DNA of 64,000 nucleotides from GW2011-AR15 sp964512765 (GTDB lineage: Archaea; Nanobdellota; Nanobdellia; Woesearchaeales; GW2011-AR15): the NCBI GenBank assembly GCA_964512765.1, contig CAZEKF010000006.1, forward strand, positions 23,063-87,062, in the 5' to 3' direction. The notes under the pieces were generated by a model. It made no database searches, was not told where the DNA came from, and saw only the letters and a program-made list of their open reading frames with translations. Of this stretch, positions 42,314-50,110 are shown in pieces (within the stretch, counting starts at the first letter, position 1; each line of letters opens with the position of its first letter). Both the position numbers and the translations under genes were made by a program.

Positions 42314-43085
42314 CAAAAACGCGTTCATGGCGCATGTATACTACGGGGATCCTAATGAAGTGTTTTCAGATGAATTAATCAAAATACTTATTGAAAGTGG
42401 TATTGATATTCTAGAATTTGGCATTCCTTTTTCTGATCCAACTGCAGACGGATCAACTTTCATTAAAGCTTGTGAAAGATCACTAAAAAAGGGTATGACT
42501 CCTAGGAAATGCATTGAAGGTATTAAAAAAATTAGAAAAAAAGGTTATATGTTACCAATTGTAGTTACTACATATTTCAATATTGTGTATCAATATGGAA
42601 TCGAAAAGTTCATTAAAGACATTAAAGACGCTGGTGCTAATGGTTTAATAATACCTGAATTAGTAATTGAAGAGTCTGATGAAGTCCAGAAATATGGAGA
42701 TAAATATGATATTAATATCATTTACTTAATAGGTCCATACTCCTCTGAAGAAAGAATTAAAAAGATATGTGAGAAAGCAACAGAGTTCTTGTATTTATGT
42801 GCAGTAACTGGCGTAACTGGAGCCAGAGAAAATGTAAAAAACTCAACATTTGAACTTATTAAAAGAGTTAGAAAACATACTGATTTACCCTTGTTTATTG
42901 GTTTTGGCATTTCTAAACCTGAACATGTTAAGTTATTAATAAAAAATGGTGCTGACGGAGTCATAATTGGAAGCGCAATAGGAAAGATTTATGAAAGATA
43001 TATTGTTAATAATAAAATAACTAATAAAGAACAATGTCTTAATGAAGTAGCTGGGTATGTTAAAGGCATTAAAAATTGTTGTTAA
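42303..43085 (+). CDS. trpA: Tryptophan synthase alpha subunit
   Basis: Releases indole from indole-3-glycerol phosphate. ILEFGIPFSDPTADGSTF contains the catalytic Glu and Asp; GLIIPELVIEES, AVTGVTGARENV, GFGISKPEHVK and GADGVIIGSAI follow. 260 residues from ATG 42303 with GGTGATAATA before it; longer in-frame readings begin inside trpB. Last gene of the seven-gene set. Confidence 0.95.
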   Translation: MKINKNAFMAHVYYGDPNEVFSDELIKILIESGIDILEFGIPFSDPTADGSTFIKACERSLKKGMTPRKCIEGIKKIRKKGYMLPIVVTTYFNIVYQYGIEKFIKDIKDAGANGLIIPELVIEESDEVQKYGDKYDINIIYLIGPYSSEERIKKICEKATEFLYLCAVTGVTGARENVKNSTFELIKRVRKHTDLPLFIGFGISKPEHVKLLIKNGADGVIIGSAIGKIYERYIVNNKITNKEQCLNEVAGYVKGIKNCC

Positions 43086-43099
43086 AATAAGTGAATTTT

Positions 43100-43732
43100 A
43101 TGGATGAAAAAAACATTAAAAGATTAAGAGTTGAACTCAAAAACACTGCTCTTGTAGCTGTTTCAAAAACTAAGTCTGTTGATGAGATTAAACAAGCAAT
43201 TGATGCAGGTGTCAAAATAATTGGAGAAAATAGGATACAAGAAGCTGCAAAGAAATACAAGAAAGTAAAAGATTTTTTTGATGAAAAAAAGGTTAAATTT
43301 CATTTTATAGGGCATTTACAAACTAACAAGGTTAAGAATGCTGTAAAGATGTTTGACTTAATACAAACAGTTGATTCAGTCAAACTAGCAAAGGAAATTG
43401 ATAAAAGATCTGAACAAATTAATAAAATTCAAGAAGTGTTAGTTGAAGTTAATATTGGTAGAGAAGCGCAGAAGTCTGGAGTAATGCCAGAAGATACAAT
43501 TAAGTTTCTGAAAGAATTCAAAGAATTATACAATATCAAGGTTAGAGGGTTAATGTGTATCCCCCCATTAGGTAAAGATCCTAGGCCCTATTTTAAATAT
43601 ATGAAAGAAATATTTAACGAGTCAAAACTGGAAATATTGTCAATGGGCATGTCAAATGATTATAAAATTGCAATTGAAGAAGGTTCTAACATGGTAAGAA
43701 TTGGAACATTAATATTTGGAGAAAGAATTTAA
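43100..43732 (+). CDS. YggS/PROSC-family PLP-binding protein
   Basis: About 210 residues from ATG 43100, preceded by AAGTGA; an in-frame GTG at 43091 is the alternative. VAVSKTKSVDEIKQAIDAG carries the PLP lysine, then IGENRIQEAAKK, HFIGHLQTNKVK, VDSVKLAKEI, LVEVNIGREAQKSG and SMGMSNDYKIAIEEGSNMVRIG. Such proteins buffer pyridoxal phosphate, which TrpB needs. It sits between trpA and trpS and is probably in the same transcript. Confidence 0.9.
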   Translation: MDEKNIKRLRVELKNTALVAVSKTKSVDEIKQAIDAGVKIIGENRIQEAAKKYKKVKDFFDEKKVKFHFIGHLQTNKVKNAVKMFDLIQTVDSVKLAKEIDKRSEQINKIQEVLVEVNIGREAQKSGVMPEDTIKFLKEFKELYNIKVRGLMCIPPLGKDPRPYFKYMKEIFNESKLEILSMGMSNDYKIAIEEGSNMVRIGTLIFGERI

Positions 43733-43760
43733 ATAAATAATCAAATTACAGGTGATAATA

Positions 43761-45548
43761 ATGATACCAAAAATAACAATTACTCAACGATTAGTTGACA
43801 AATACCCTTTTGCTAGATTTATTGGATTTACTGCAACAAATCTTAAAAATAAAAAAAGTTCTGCAGAACTTGAAAAAGAAAAAAGAAAAGTTGAGAATTA
43901 TATTAAGAAAAATATTGACAAGTATAAAGAGGAAATTGAAAGAAAAATTGTGTTTTTTAAAAAATATAAAAAAAGTTTTCCAATTGGATATCAGTTACAA
44001 ACAATTTCTAAAGGTAAAAAAATACCTAAAGATTCAGTTCTCAAAGATCTATTTTTTATGACAGAATTAAAGAATTGTTTAATTATGTCTGTCCAAGATA
44101 GTTCTAAGTTAGGTAAGGAACTTGTTTATGATATTTCACCTGGTGATGAAGATTTTGTTTACATGGACGGAACAAAACTAAAAACTAAAAAAGATGATAT
44201 TGTATTAAAACAAGGCAATGAAGTATTAATAAGTCATCTTTATGGTGCAGGAAAAAAAACTCTTGTAACTGACAAAACTAAAAATGCAATGTTTATGATC
44301 TGGTCAGATGTTGAGTTAAGTGATAAAACTATTACTAATGTTGAAAAAGATTTAAGGAAATATATTAAATTGATTTCAACAAAGAACACTGTAATTTCAA
44401 CATTTGAAGTTGAAGAAGAAAGAGACGAAGATTTTGTTGTTACACCCTGGGATGTGAAAGGTAACATAGATTATGATAAGTTAGTAAGACAATTCGGAAC
44501 AAAGAAACTAGACACAAAGATATTAACTAAATTTAAAAGGCTAGTTAAAAAAGATCACCCGTATCTACGAAGAAAAATTTTCTATTCGCATATGTATTTC
44601 GATGAAATATTAAAAGACTATGAAAAAAGTAATAAATTCTACTTATACACTGGAAGAGCACCTTCTGGTCCGATTCATATGGGACACTTATTTGTTTGGA
44701 TGTTTGCCAAATGGCTTCAAGATGTATTTGATGTTCCATTATTATTTCAAATTGTAGACGAAGAAAAATTTTTGGCTAAAGAAGATCTTACTTTAGAAGA
44801 TACAAGAAAATGGGCTTATGACAACATCTTAGATATTATTGCACTTGGATTTGATCCAAAAAAAACATTCATATTTTTAGACACAGAATATGCAGGACAT
44901 ATGTATAAATATGCTTGCCAAGTTGCAAAAAAAATAACATTCTCAACCATTAAATCTACTTTTGGTTTTGGGAATGATAAAAATATAGGTATTATCTTTT
45001 ATACAGCAATGCAATCAACACCTGTGATTCTTCCAAGTGTTATGGAAAAAAAGAAAACTAGAGTTTTAATTCCTTGTGCAATTGACCAAGATGTTCACTT
45101 TAGATTAACTAGGGATGTTGTTCAATCATTAGGTTATTATAAGCCGGCCACTATTCTTTCCAGGTTCCTACCCGGATTACATGGTATGGGTGAAGAAGGG
45201 AAAATGTCATCTTCAATTGAAAGTACAGCAATATTTACAACAGACAGCCCAAATACTGTAAAAAAGAAGATAATGAAACATGCTTTCTCTGGAGGTCGTG
45301 ACACAACAGATGAGCATAGAAAAAAAGGAGGCAAACCTGAAATTGATGTATCATACCAATGGCTCACCTTTTTCGAGGAAGACGATAAAAAACTTGAAAA
45401 AATATACAAAAATTATAAATCTGGTAAATTGCTTTCTGGTGAACTAAAACAAATATTAATAGACAAAATAAACAATTTCCTAGCAGAACATCAGAAAAAA
45501 AGAATATGGGCAAAGAAGAACATAGAAAAATTCATGCTAAGAGATTAG
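43761..45548 (+). CDS. trpS: Tryptophanyl-tRNA synthetase with N-terminal B3/B4-like domain
   Basis: 595 residues from ATG 43761 (GGTGAT at 43751). The C-terminal ~370 residues are a archaeal/eukaryotic TrpRS: YTGRAPSGPIHMGH (HIGH at 306-309), LLFQIVDEEKF, AIDQDVHFRLTRDV, and KMSSS at 481-485. Residues ~1-215 are not normal for TrpRS: KGKKIPKDSVLKDLFFMTEL, YDISPGDEDFVYMDG and KTLVTDKTKNAMFMIWSD follow the pattern of the B3/B4 domain found in PheRS beta chains and stand-alone B3/4 proteins, where it edits or binds tRNA. A proofreading role here is inference. 28 nt after the YggS gene, completing the trp locus. Confidence 0.92.
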   Translation: MIPKITITQRLVDKYPFARFIGFTATNLKNKKSSAELEKEKRKVENYIKKNIDKYKEEIERKIVFFKKYKKSFPIGYQLQTISKGKKIPKDSVLKDLFFMTELKNCLIMSVQDSSKLGKELVYDISPGDEDFVYMDGTKLKTKKDDIVLKQGNEVLISHLYGAGKKTLVTDKTKNAMFMIWSDVELSDKTITNVEKDLRKYIKLISTKNTVISTFEVEEERDEDFVVTPWDVKGNIDYDKLVRQFGTKKLDTKILTKFKRLVKKDHPYLRRKIFYSHMYFDEILKDYEKSNKFYLYTGRAPSGPIHMGHLFVWMFAKWLQDVFDVPLLFQIVDEEKFLAKEDLTLEDTRKWAYDNILDIIALGFDPKKTFIFLDTEYAGHMYKYACQVAKKITFSTIKSTFGFGNDKNIGIIFYTAMQSTPVILPSVMEKKKTRVLIPCAIDQDVHFRLTRDVVQSLGYYKPATILSRFLPGLHGMGEEGKMSSSIESTAIFTTDSPNTVKKKIMKHAFSGGRDTTDEHRKKGGKPEIDVSYQWLTFFEEDDKKLEKIYKNYKSGKLLSGELKQILIDKINNFLAEHQKKRIWAKKNIEKFMLRD

Positions 45549-46706
45549 AAAACCCTTTTTCATTGCATTATGTAAATTAGTGAATGCTTTTTTAAACTTA
45601 TTATTTCTTTTCGGATGTAAGGAGAAAATGTTCATCTTTAGTAATTTCTTAAAGTTTTCATATCTATATATTATTAAAGAATTATGTTTTTTTCTAATAA
45701 TGGAATTAATATTTAGATTTCGTAAAAGTTTTTGATACAATATAGGTTCATTCGAATGTGGATTAAATGCAATGCCAACAATTCTAAGTTTTCCTTTATA
45801 CGACGTTGGATAACCTTCAGCGGCGCATACACCTCTTAAAAAGCCTTTCAACATTTCAATTTCAAGCGTATTATTTGGTTTTTTAATTATATCAATCAAT
45901 TTATTCATAACGCCATAGAGTATTAATTCTGTTAAAATCGTACTATTAATCTGAATCCTTATTGACCCATATTTCAATGTCTCTCTGTTATTTTTAGCTT
46001 TGTTGACAGAAACAATTTGGGCTTTTTTGAACTTCAAAATATCTGCCCAATAATGAGTGCACTTCTGTTTTATTTCGTTAGTAAGATTTGAATTCGTACT
46101 ATAGATAATCTGGCATCTGTATTCTGGTTTTTCAAGAATAATATTATCTAAAAAATCAATGCAATATTTTAGAATAAATGGTTCTGAATTTGTTAATCTA
46201 AAACTTCTTAATCCTTTTGATTTAGATCCGTCTCCGAAAAAGAAACCAATTAATTCTGATAGTTTTACAGCATCCACATAATTCTTTATTTTTATTGGTC
46301 TAGCATATCCTCCTCTAGGATACCACAGAACTGATCTATTATTGCTTATAGGTAGAATGTAGATCGGTGCATTATGCTGTGTTTTTAAGGGAACAAAATA
46401 TCTTAAATCTACAAGGTTGTTTTTGTAATATATTTCTGGTCTTTCTTGACTTTCTTTTTTACTGTAAATTCCCAATACGCTTAATAATATACTGGTTTTG
46501 TTTTTGTAGTTAATAAATAATTTATAAGGTAGTGCAATATGAAAATCTTCTCTAACAGGTTTAACAAAACAATGATTTTGATATTTAAGAATTAGTAAAT
46601 CTCCAATTTTAATTCTCTTTCTAACTTCTGAATCTTTATAGATAGTTATAATTGCATGTTCCTTTCCTTTTCTAAGAATTGTTTTAATCATTTGATTCAT
46701 TTTCAT
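45537..46706 (-). mobile_element. Free-standing LAGLIDADG homing endonuclease gene
   Basis: About 389 residues. Two LAGLIDADG helices: KLSELIGFFFGDGSK around residue 170 and MLKGFLRGVCAAEGYPTSY around 300, each with its acidic residue. Such enzymes cut a long DNA site and spread by repair copying. No intein splicing blocks or intron host are visible, so it is free-standing. It ends 12 nt inside the trpS coding end on the opposite strand. A second diverged copy of the trpS 3' codons lies beyond it (46953-46988), marking an insertion at the end of trpS. Confidence 0.85.
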
Positions 46707-46758
46707 CAACTTCTTTAAATCTTGAATTTTTCATATTAACACTTCTATTTTCACTCAT
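46684..46758 (-). CDS. Possible 24-codon ORF overlapping the endonuclease start
   Basis: Encodes a short charged peptide, MSENRSVNMKNSRFKEVDEN then ESND, overlapping the first codons of the endonuclease gene in another frame. It may be translated to couple or limit endonuclease synthesis, or be a frameshifted former N-terminus. No support beyond position. Confidence 0.2.
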   Translation of the reverse strand: MSENRSVNMKNSRFKEVDENESND

Positions 46759-46852
46759 TACGGTTTCAGGAAACTTTTTCCAAAAACTTAAGAGAATCTT
46801 TCTTTGTTTCTGAAAAATTCAACTAAGAGGTTTTATGAAATATAGCATTGTG

Positions 46853-46946
46853 ATTTAAATACCTCACACAAGAATGTCCAGTGTGTCTAGTGGATTAAAA
46901 ATTAGTATTTATAGACAAGAAAACAGTTCAAATTAAGTGTCCAGTG
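46853..46946 (+). repeat. 94-bp repeat element, copy A (TATA box plus GTCCAGTG repeats)
   Basis: Starts ATTTAAATACCTCACACAAG, then AATGTCCAGTGTGTCTAGTG, a shared TTTATAGAC-AGAA block and a final GTGTCCAGTG. Copy B at 61550-61644 has the same blocks in the same order with variable spacers of nearly equal length. A TATA box at the front means each may start a short transcript. This copy abuts the trpS remnant. Confidence 0.65.
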
Positions 46947-46952
46947 CATACT

Positions 46953-46988
46953 AGAAAGAATATTGATAAGTTTATGTTAAAAGACTAA
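46953..46988 (+). pseudogene. Remnant of the trpS 3' end beyond the endonuclease gene
   Basis: Twelve codons reading RKNIDKFMLKD then TAA, against KKNIEKFMLRD then TAG at the intact trpS end (45516-45548). The peptides agree at 8 of 11 positions while most codons differ in the third base. It has no start. Simplest reading: the original trpS end, displaced by ~1.4 kb when the endonuclease-bearing segment inserted and brought its own trpS end. Confidence 0.7.
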
Positions 46989-46989
46989 T

Positions 46990-47391
46990 TTATCTTTTAT
47001 TACTATAAACTCTAGCGGCATCCTCAAACCTTCCTGAACCACTTGTTGAAGAGGAAATGGAGATTATAAAATCTGGTTTAATAAATGGTTTTATTTGTCT
47101 TATACCTTTAAGATTTGATTTAAGTGCTTTTTCTGTTATTGAGATCTCTTGATTGTTAAAACTTAATTTCAAACCAAGTTCTAATGATGTTTCATTTATC
47201 ATTAGCCTTATACCTGGGAAAGTTTCATTGATTTGTTTTATTATTTCATTTACTTTTTTTAAAAAAGAAGAGAACTGTGGGTTACAAGTATCTCTAAGTA
47301 AATCTAGTTGAACTACATTCTCTTTAACCTGAATTAAAGTTTCTATAAGCTCTTCTAACTCCTCAAAATTATCATTCGGTTGTTTATTCAC
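46990..47391 (-). CDS. Hypothetical protein, 133 aa
   Basis: Starts with GTG at 47391. N-terminal half is acidic and probably coiled coil (FEELEELIETLIQVKENVVQ); the C-terminal third is mixed and Ser-rich (ISISSSTSGSGRFEDAARV). No membrane segment. Divergent from the Lrp-type gene, with which it shares a ~100-nt A/T-rich promoter region. No family recognised. Confidence 0.6.
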   Translation of the reverse strand: MNKQPNDNFEELEELIETLIQVKENVVQLDLLRDTCNPQFSSFLKKVNEIIKQINETFPGIRLMINETSLELGLKLSFNNQEISITEKALKSNLKGIRQIKPFIKPDFIISISSSTSGSGRFEDAARVYSNKR

Positions 47392-47493
47392 TATTAATCA
47401 GTAGTAATCAATGAAAAGTCATTTTAAAAACTATTGGTTAATTTTTTTTACAAAACAAAAAATTTAAATATAAATTTCAAATAAAAACAAATA

Positions 47494-48456
47494 ATGACAA
47501 CAAAACTAGATTTAAAAGACAAAAAATTGCTATATGAATTAGATATTAATGCAAGACAAACATACTCTCAGCTAGCAAAAAAAACAGGTATGTCTAAACA
47601 ATTAGTTAAGTATAGAGTTGAAAGACTAGAAAAAATTGGAGTTATTAACAGATATATTACTTTAATTGACATCTATAAATTAGGTTACACCTTGTTTAGA
47701 GTTTACATAAAGTTCAGGAACATAGATTTGGAAGCAAAAAAAGAAATGGCAGATTATTTAATAAAACAAAAAGCAACATTCATGGTTGGCGAATTCTCAG
47801 GCAAATGGGACTTTGGCTTTTTCTTTAATGTAAAAAACATATTTGATTTTTATAAATACTGGGATGTTGTTCTAGAAAAATATCTCGAATACATCAATGA
47901 ATATACAATCGCAATCTATTCACCAGTATATCATTACTCAAAAGCATATTTAATTGAAGAAAATGACACATCTCCAGTAAGAGTAATGGGTGGTACTATT
48001 AAAGAACAAATCGATCCATTAGATTCTCATATATTACATCATTTAGCTGAAAATGCGAGAATTTCACTGGTAAAGTTATCATCAATATTAAAAAAATCAC
48101 CAGAGATAATAAGTTATAGAATTAAGCAACTAGAGAAAAGAAAAATTATTATTGGGTATAGGGCTTTGTTAAATAACTCACTACTTAACATCACATTCTA
48201 TAAAGTTGATATTAGGCTTAAAACATTAAAGAATCTAAAAAGTATCTTGTCATACTGTCATCAAGAACCAAACATATTTCAAGTGAACAGGACAATAGGT
48301 GGCGAGACATTGGAAGTTGAATTTCAAGTAAAATCATTGGATGAACTACATGAACACATTGAAAAAATGGAAAAACAATTTCCTGATACTTTTGAAAAAT
48401 ATGATTATTATGTAATCTATAAAGAATTAAAAGTTAAATATATTCCTGAAGAATAA
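47494..48456 (+). CDS. Lrp/AsnC-family transcriptional regulator with two HTH domains
   Basis: 320 residues. First winged helix: LDINARQTYSQLAKKTGMSKQLVKYRVERLEKIGVI (residues ~13-48); second: LAENARISLVKLSSILKKSPEIISYRIKQLEKRKII (~180-220). Each is followed by a divergent ligand/dimer region, the second lacking a clear RAM core. Lrp-type proteins often sense amino acids. Its place near trp and an amino-acid synthetase makes it a candidate local regulator, but no binding sites are proven. TATA-like ATTTAAATATAA lies about 30 nt before the ATG. Confidence 0.85.
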   Translation: MTTKLDLKDKKLLYELDINARQTYSQLAKKTGMSKQLVKYRVERLEKIGVINRYITLIDIYKLGYTLFRVYIKFRNIDLEAKKEMADYLIKQKATFMVGEFSGKWDFGFFFNVKNIFDFYKYWDVVLEKYLEYINEYTIAIYSPVYHYSKAYLIEENDTSPVRVMGGTIKEQIDPLDSHILHHLAENARISLVKLSSILKKSPEIISYRIKQLEKRKIIIGYRALLNNSLLNITFYKVDIRLKTLKNLKSILSYCHQEPNIFQVNRTIGGETLEVEFQVKSLDELHEHIEKMEKQFPDTFEKYDYYVIYKELKVKYIPEE

Positions 48457-48457
48457 T

Positions 48458-49441
48458 TTAACTATCCAACTTCTTAACCATCTCAATCGAGTACATTCTG
48501 AAGAATGCAGGTATTGGGACAAAAACAACTGAAAATAGGTAAATAAACAAAAAGAAACACATAACACCAAAGACAGATACTGAAATTATGGCTCCAAGTT
48601 CACCTGCTATAAAATTAAATAAAAAGTATATTCCCAAGCCTAATAACACAAACGGTATTGCTAATAATAGAATAACAAAGAGTAAAGGTATCACAATTAA
48701 AAACGAAACAATCACTGATGCTAATGATAAACCTATTTTAATCAACCAATACAAAAATATTTCTAATTTCTTTTTTGAAGCTATTTGCAAGAAATGTTTC
48801 CATGCAGGTGAGAAAGCAAATTTTTTCAGATACATAATAGGCACAACAAAATCATATACTAAAAACATTAATATGCCTATCACTATCAAAAACAAAATCC
48901 AAGTAATAAACATTGGTATTAATAACCAATAATTAAAGTTAACAAGTGTGTTTGAAACAAAAGCTTGTAACAATGGTGAAAAGATTAAAAGTGTTACAAT
49001 TAATGAAATTATTCCAAGTATAAATCTAAACGAAAACAATGAAACTCCTAACTTGTTATTATCCTTGAAACTTTTTTTGATTCGAATATCTTTATTAAAA
49101 AGCCCTTCCATAAACATAAACATGAACACGCTATTGATATAAGTAAAAAACAATGAAATTAGATATAATACAAAAATTCCTATTCCTGTTATTAGTCCGT
49201 ACTGTGAAAAATAATTAAGTCCTTCTGTGTTAACTTTTGTAACAATCTCTGAAAAGTTCATACCTGGAAAATCTTTACCAGAAGAGTTATAACCTGAGTT
49301 ACCGCCTGAACCACTACTGGTTCTTCGACCGCCAAACATGCTAATGAAACCCATCCTAAGCCAATATTTTACTTTTATGGGAAAAAATTGTTCTTTTGTC
49401 TTGTTAAAAGTATCATTTAAAATGTCAATTGCGTATGCCAT
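48458..49441 (-). CDS. Multi-spanning membrane protein, function unknown
   Basis: 327 residues. Short N-terminal domain ending in a Gly/Ser-rich linker (GGRRTSSGSGGNSGYNSSG), then about six membrane helices with short loops. The overall shape resembles archaeal multi-helix proteins of the DUF7544/glycerophosphoryl-diester-related membrane family, but I cannot assign it. Ends 1 nt after the Lrp-type gene ends (convergent). Confidence 0.72.
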   Translation of the reverse strand: MAYAIDILNDTFNKTKEQFFPIKVKYWLRMGFISMFGGRRTSSGSGGNSGYNSSGKDFPGMNFSEIVTKVNTEGLNYFSQYGLITGIGIFVLYLISLFFTYINSVFMFMFMEGLFNKDIRIKKSFKDNNKLGVSLFSFRFILGIISLIVTLLIFSPLLQAFVSNTLVNFNYWLLIPMFITWILFLIVIGILMFLVYDFVVPIMYLKKFAFSPAWKHFLQIASKKKLEIFLYWLIKIGLSLASVIVSFLIVIPLLFVILLLAIPFVLLGLGIYFLFNFIAGELGAIISVSVFGVMCFFLFIYLFSVVFVPIPAFFRMYSIEMVKKLDS

Positions 49442-49534
49442 AACTTAATTTCAAATCAATAAAGTATAAAAACATTATGAAAAAGTATTTATACACATAA
49501 GAATAAGTATAGTTGTATAAGAGGTGTTTTTATC

Positions 49535-49756
49535 ATGGCTAGAAGATTTAAATTCGCTCCTTTAAACGGCGCTTTCATGGCAACTTCAATCTTAGGAATT
49601 TTAATTTCATTAATGTGGGTTTATGAACAATCACCAGATTTCGCAATAGCGTTCACGTTCGTGTTCGGTGCAATGTTCTTTGCGTCAATGGTTTCAATGA
49701 CTGTAGCGGATCCTGACACGTTTGTTGATTTAGAATCTAAAAAAAAGAAAAAATAA
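49535..49756 (+). CDS. Small two-helix membrane protein
   Basis: 73 residues with two hydrophobic helices (FMATSILGILISLMWVY and AFTFVFGAMFFASMVSM) and a Lys-rich tail (ESKKKKK). GAGGTG precedes the ATG. Small proteins of this shape recur in archaea of this kind; function unknown. Confidence 0.65.
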   Translation: MARRFKFAPLNGAFMATSILGILISLMWVYEQSPDFAIAFTFVFGAMFFASMVSMTVADPDTFVDLESKKKKK

Positions 49757-49757
49757 G

Positions 49758-50057
49758 TTATTTGAATTTAATATCAAACTTTTCTTTTGCCTTATTTTCT
49801 TTATAATAAACTTCGTGACTGCCTCTTTTGTCAAACAATCCAAGTGCAATATTAATCATGTCTGTTTGGTATGGTTTTAAATTTTTAGCTTCAATTATAG
49901 TTTTAGCGTCGTCAATACATTCTAACATCTTACTTATGTTTTCTTTTCGAGCTTTAACTTCTTGCTCTTTTTCTTCGACGTCTGTTAAAAATATTTCTTC
50001 CCATTTTGGATAAACACTTTTATCTGTAGTGTGCGGAAACGATTTGCTGAATACCAT
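49758..50057 (-). CDS. Hypothetical protein, 99 aa
   Basis: Soluble, mostly helical; GGGTGAT precedes the ATG. KEQEVKARKENISKMLECIDDAKTIIEAKNLKP is the core. Lies 53 nt downstream of the HerA-like gene and is probably cotranscribed, so a link to that ATPase is possible. No family recognised. Confidence 0.6.
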   Translation of the reverse strand: MVFSKSFPHTTDKSVYPKWEEIFLTDVEEKEQEVKARKENISKMLECIDDAKTIIEAKNLKPYQTDMINIALGLFDKRGSHEVYYKENKAKEKFDIKFK

Positions 50058-50110
50058 GTAACAATCACCCTTATTAAAGAATAAACTAAAATTAATTTAA
50101 AAAGATTGTT

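Noticed and set aside
43795..44061. Lys/Leu-rich frame inside the start of trpS
   Set aside because: Out-of-frame shadow; composition follows from A-rich coding sequence.
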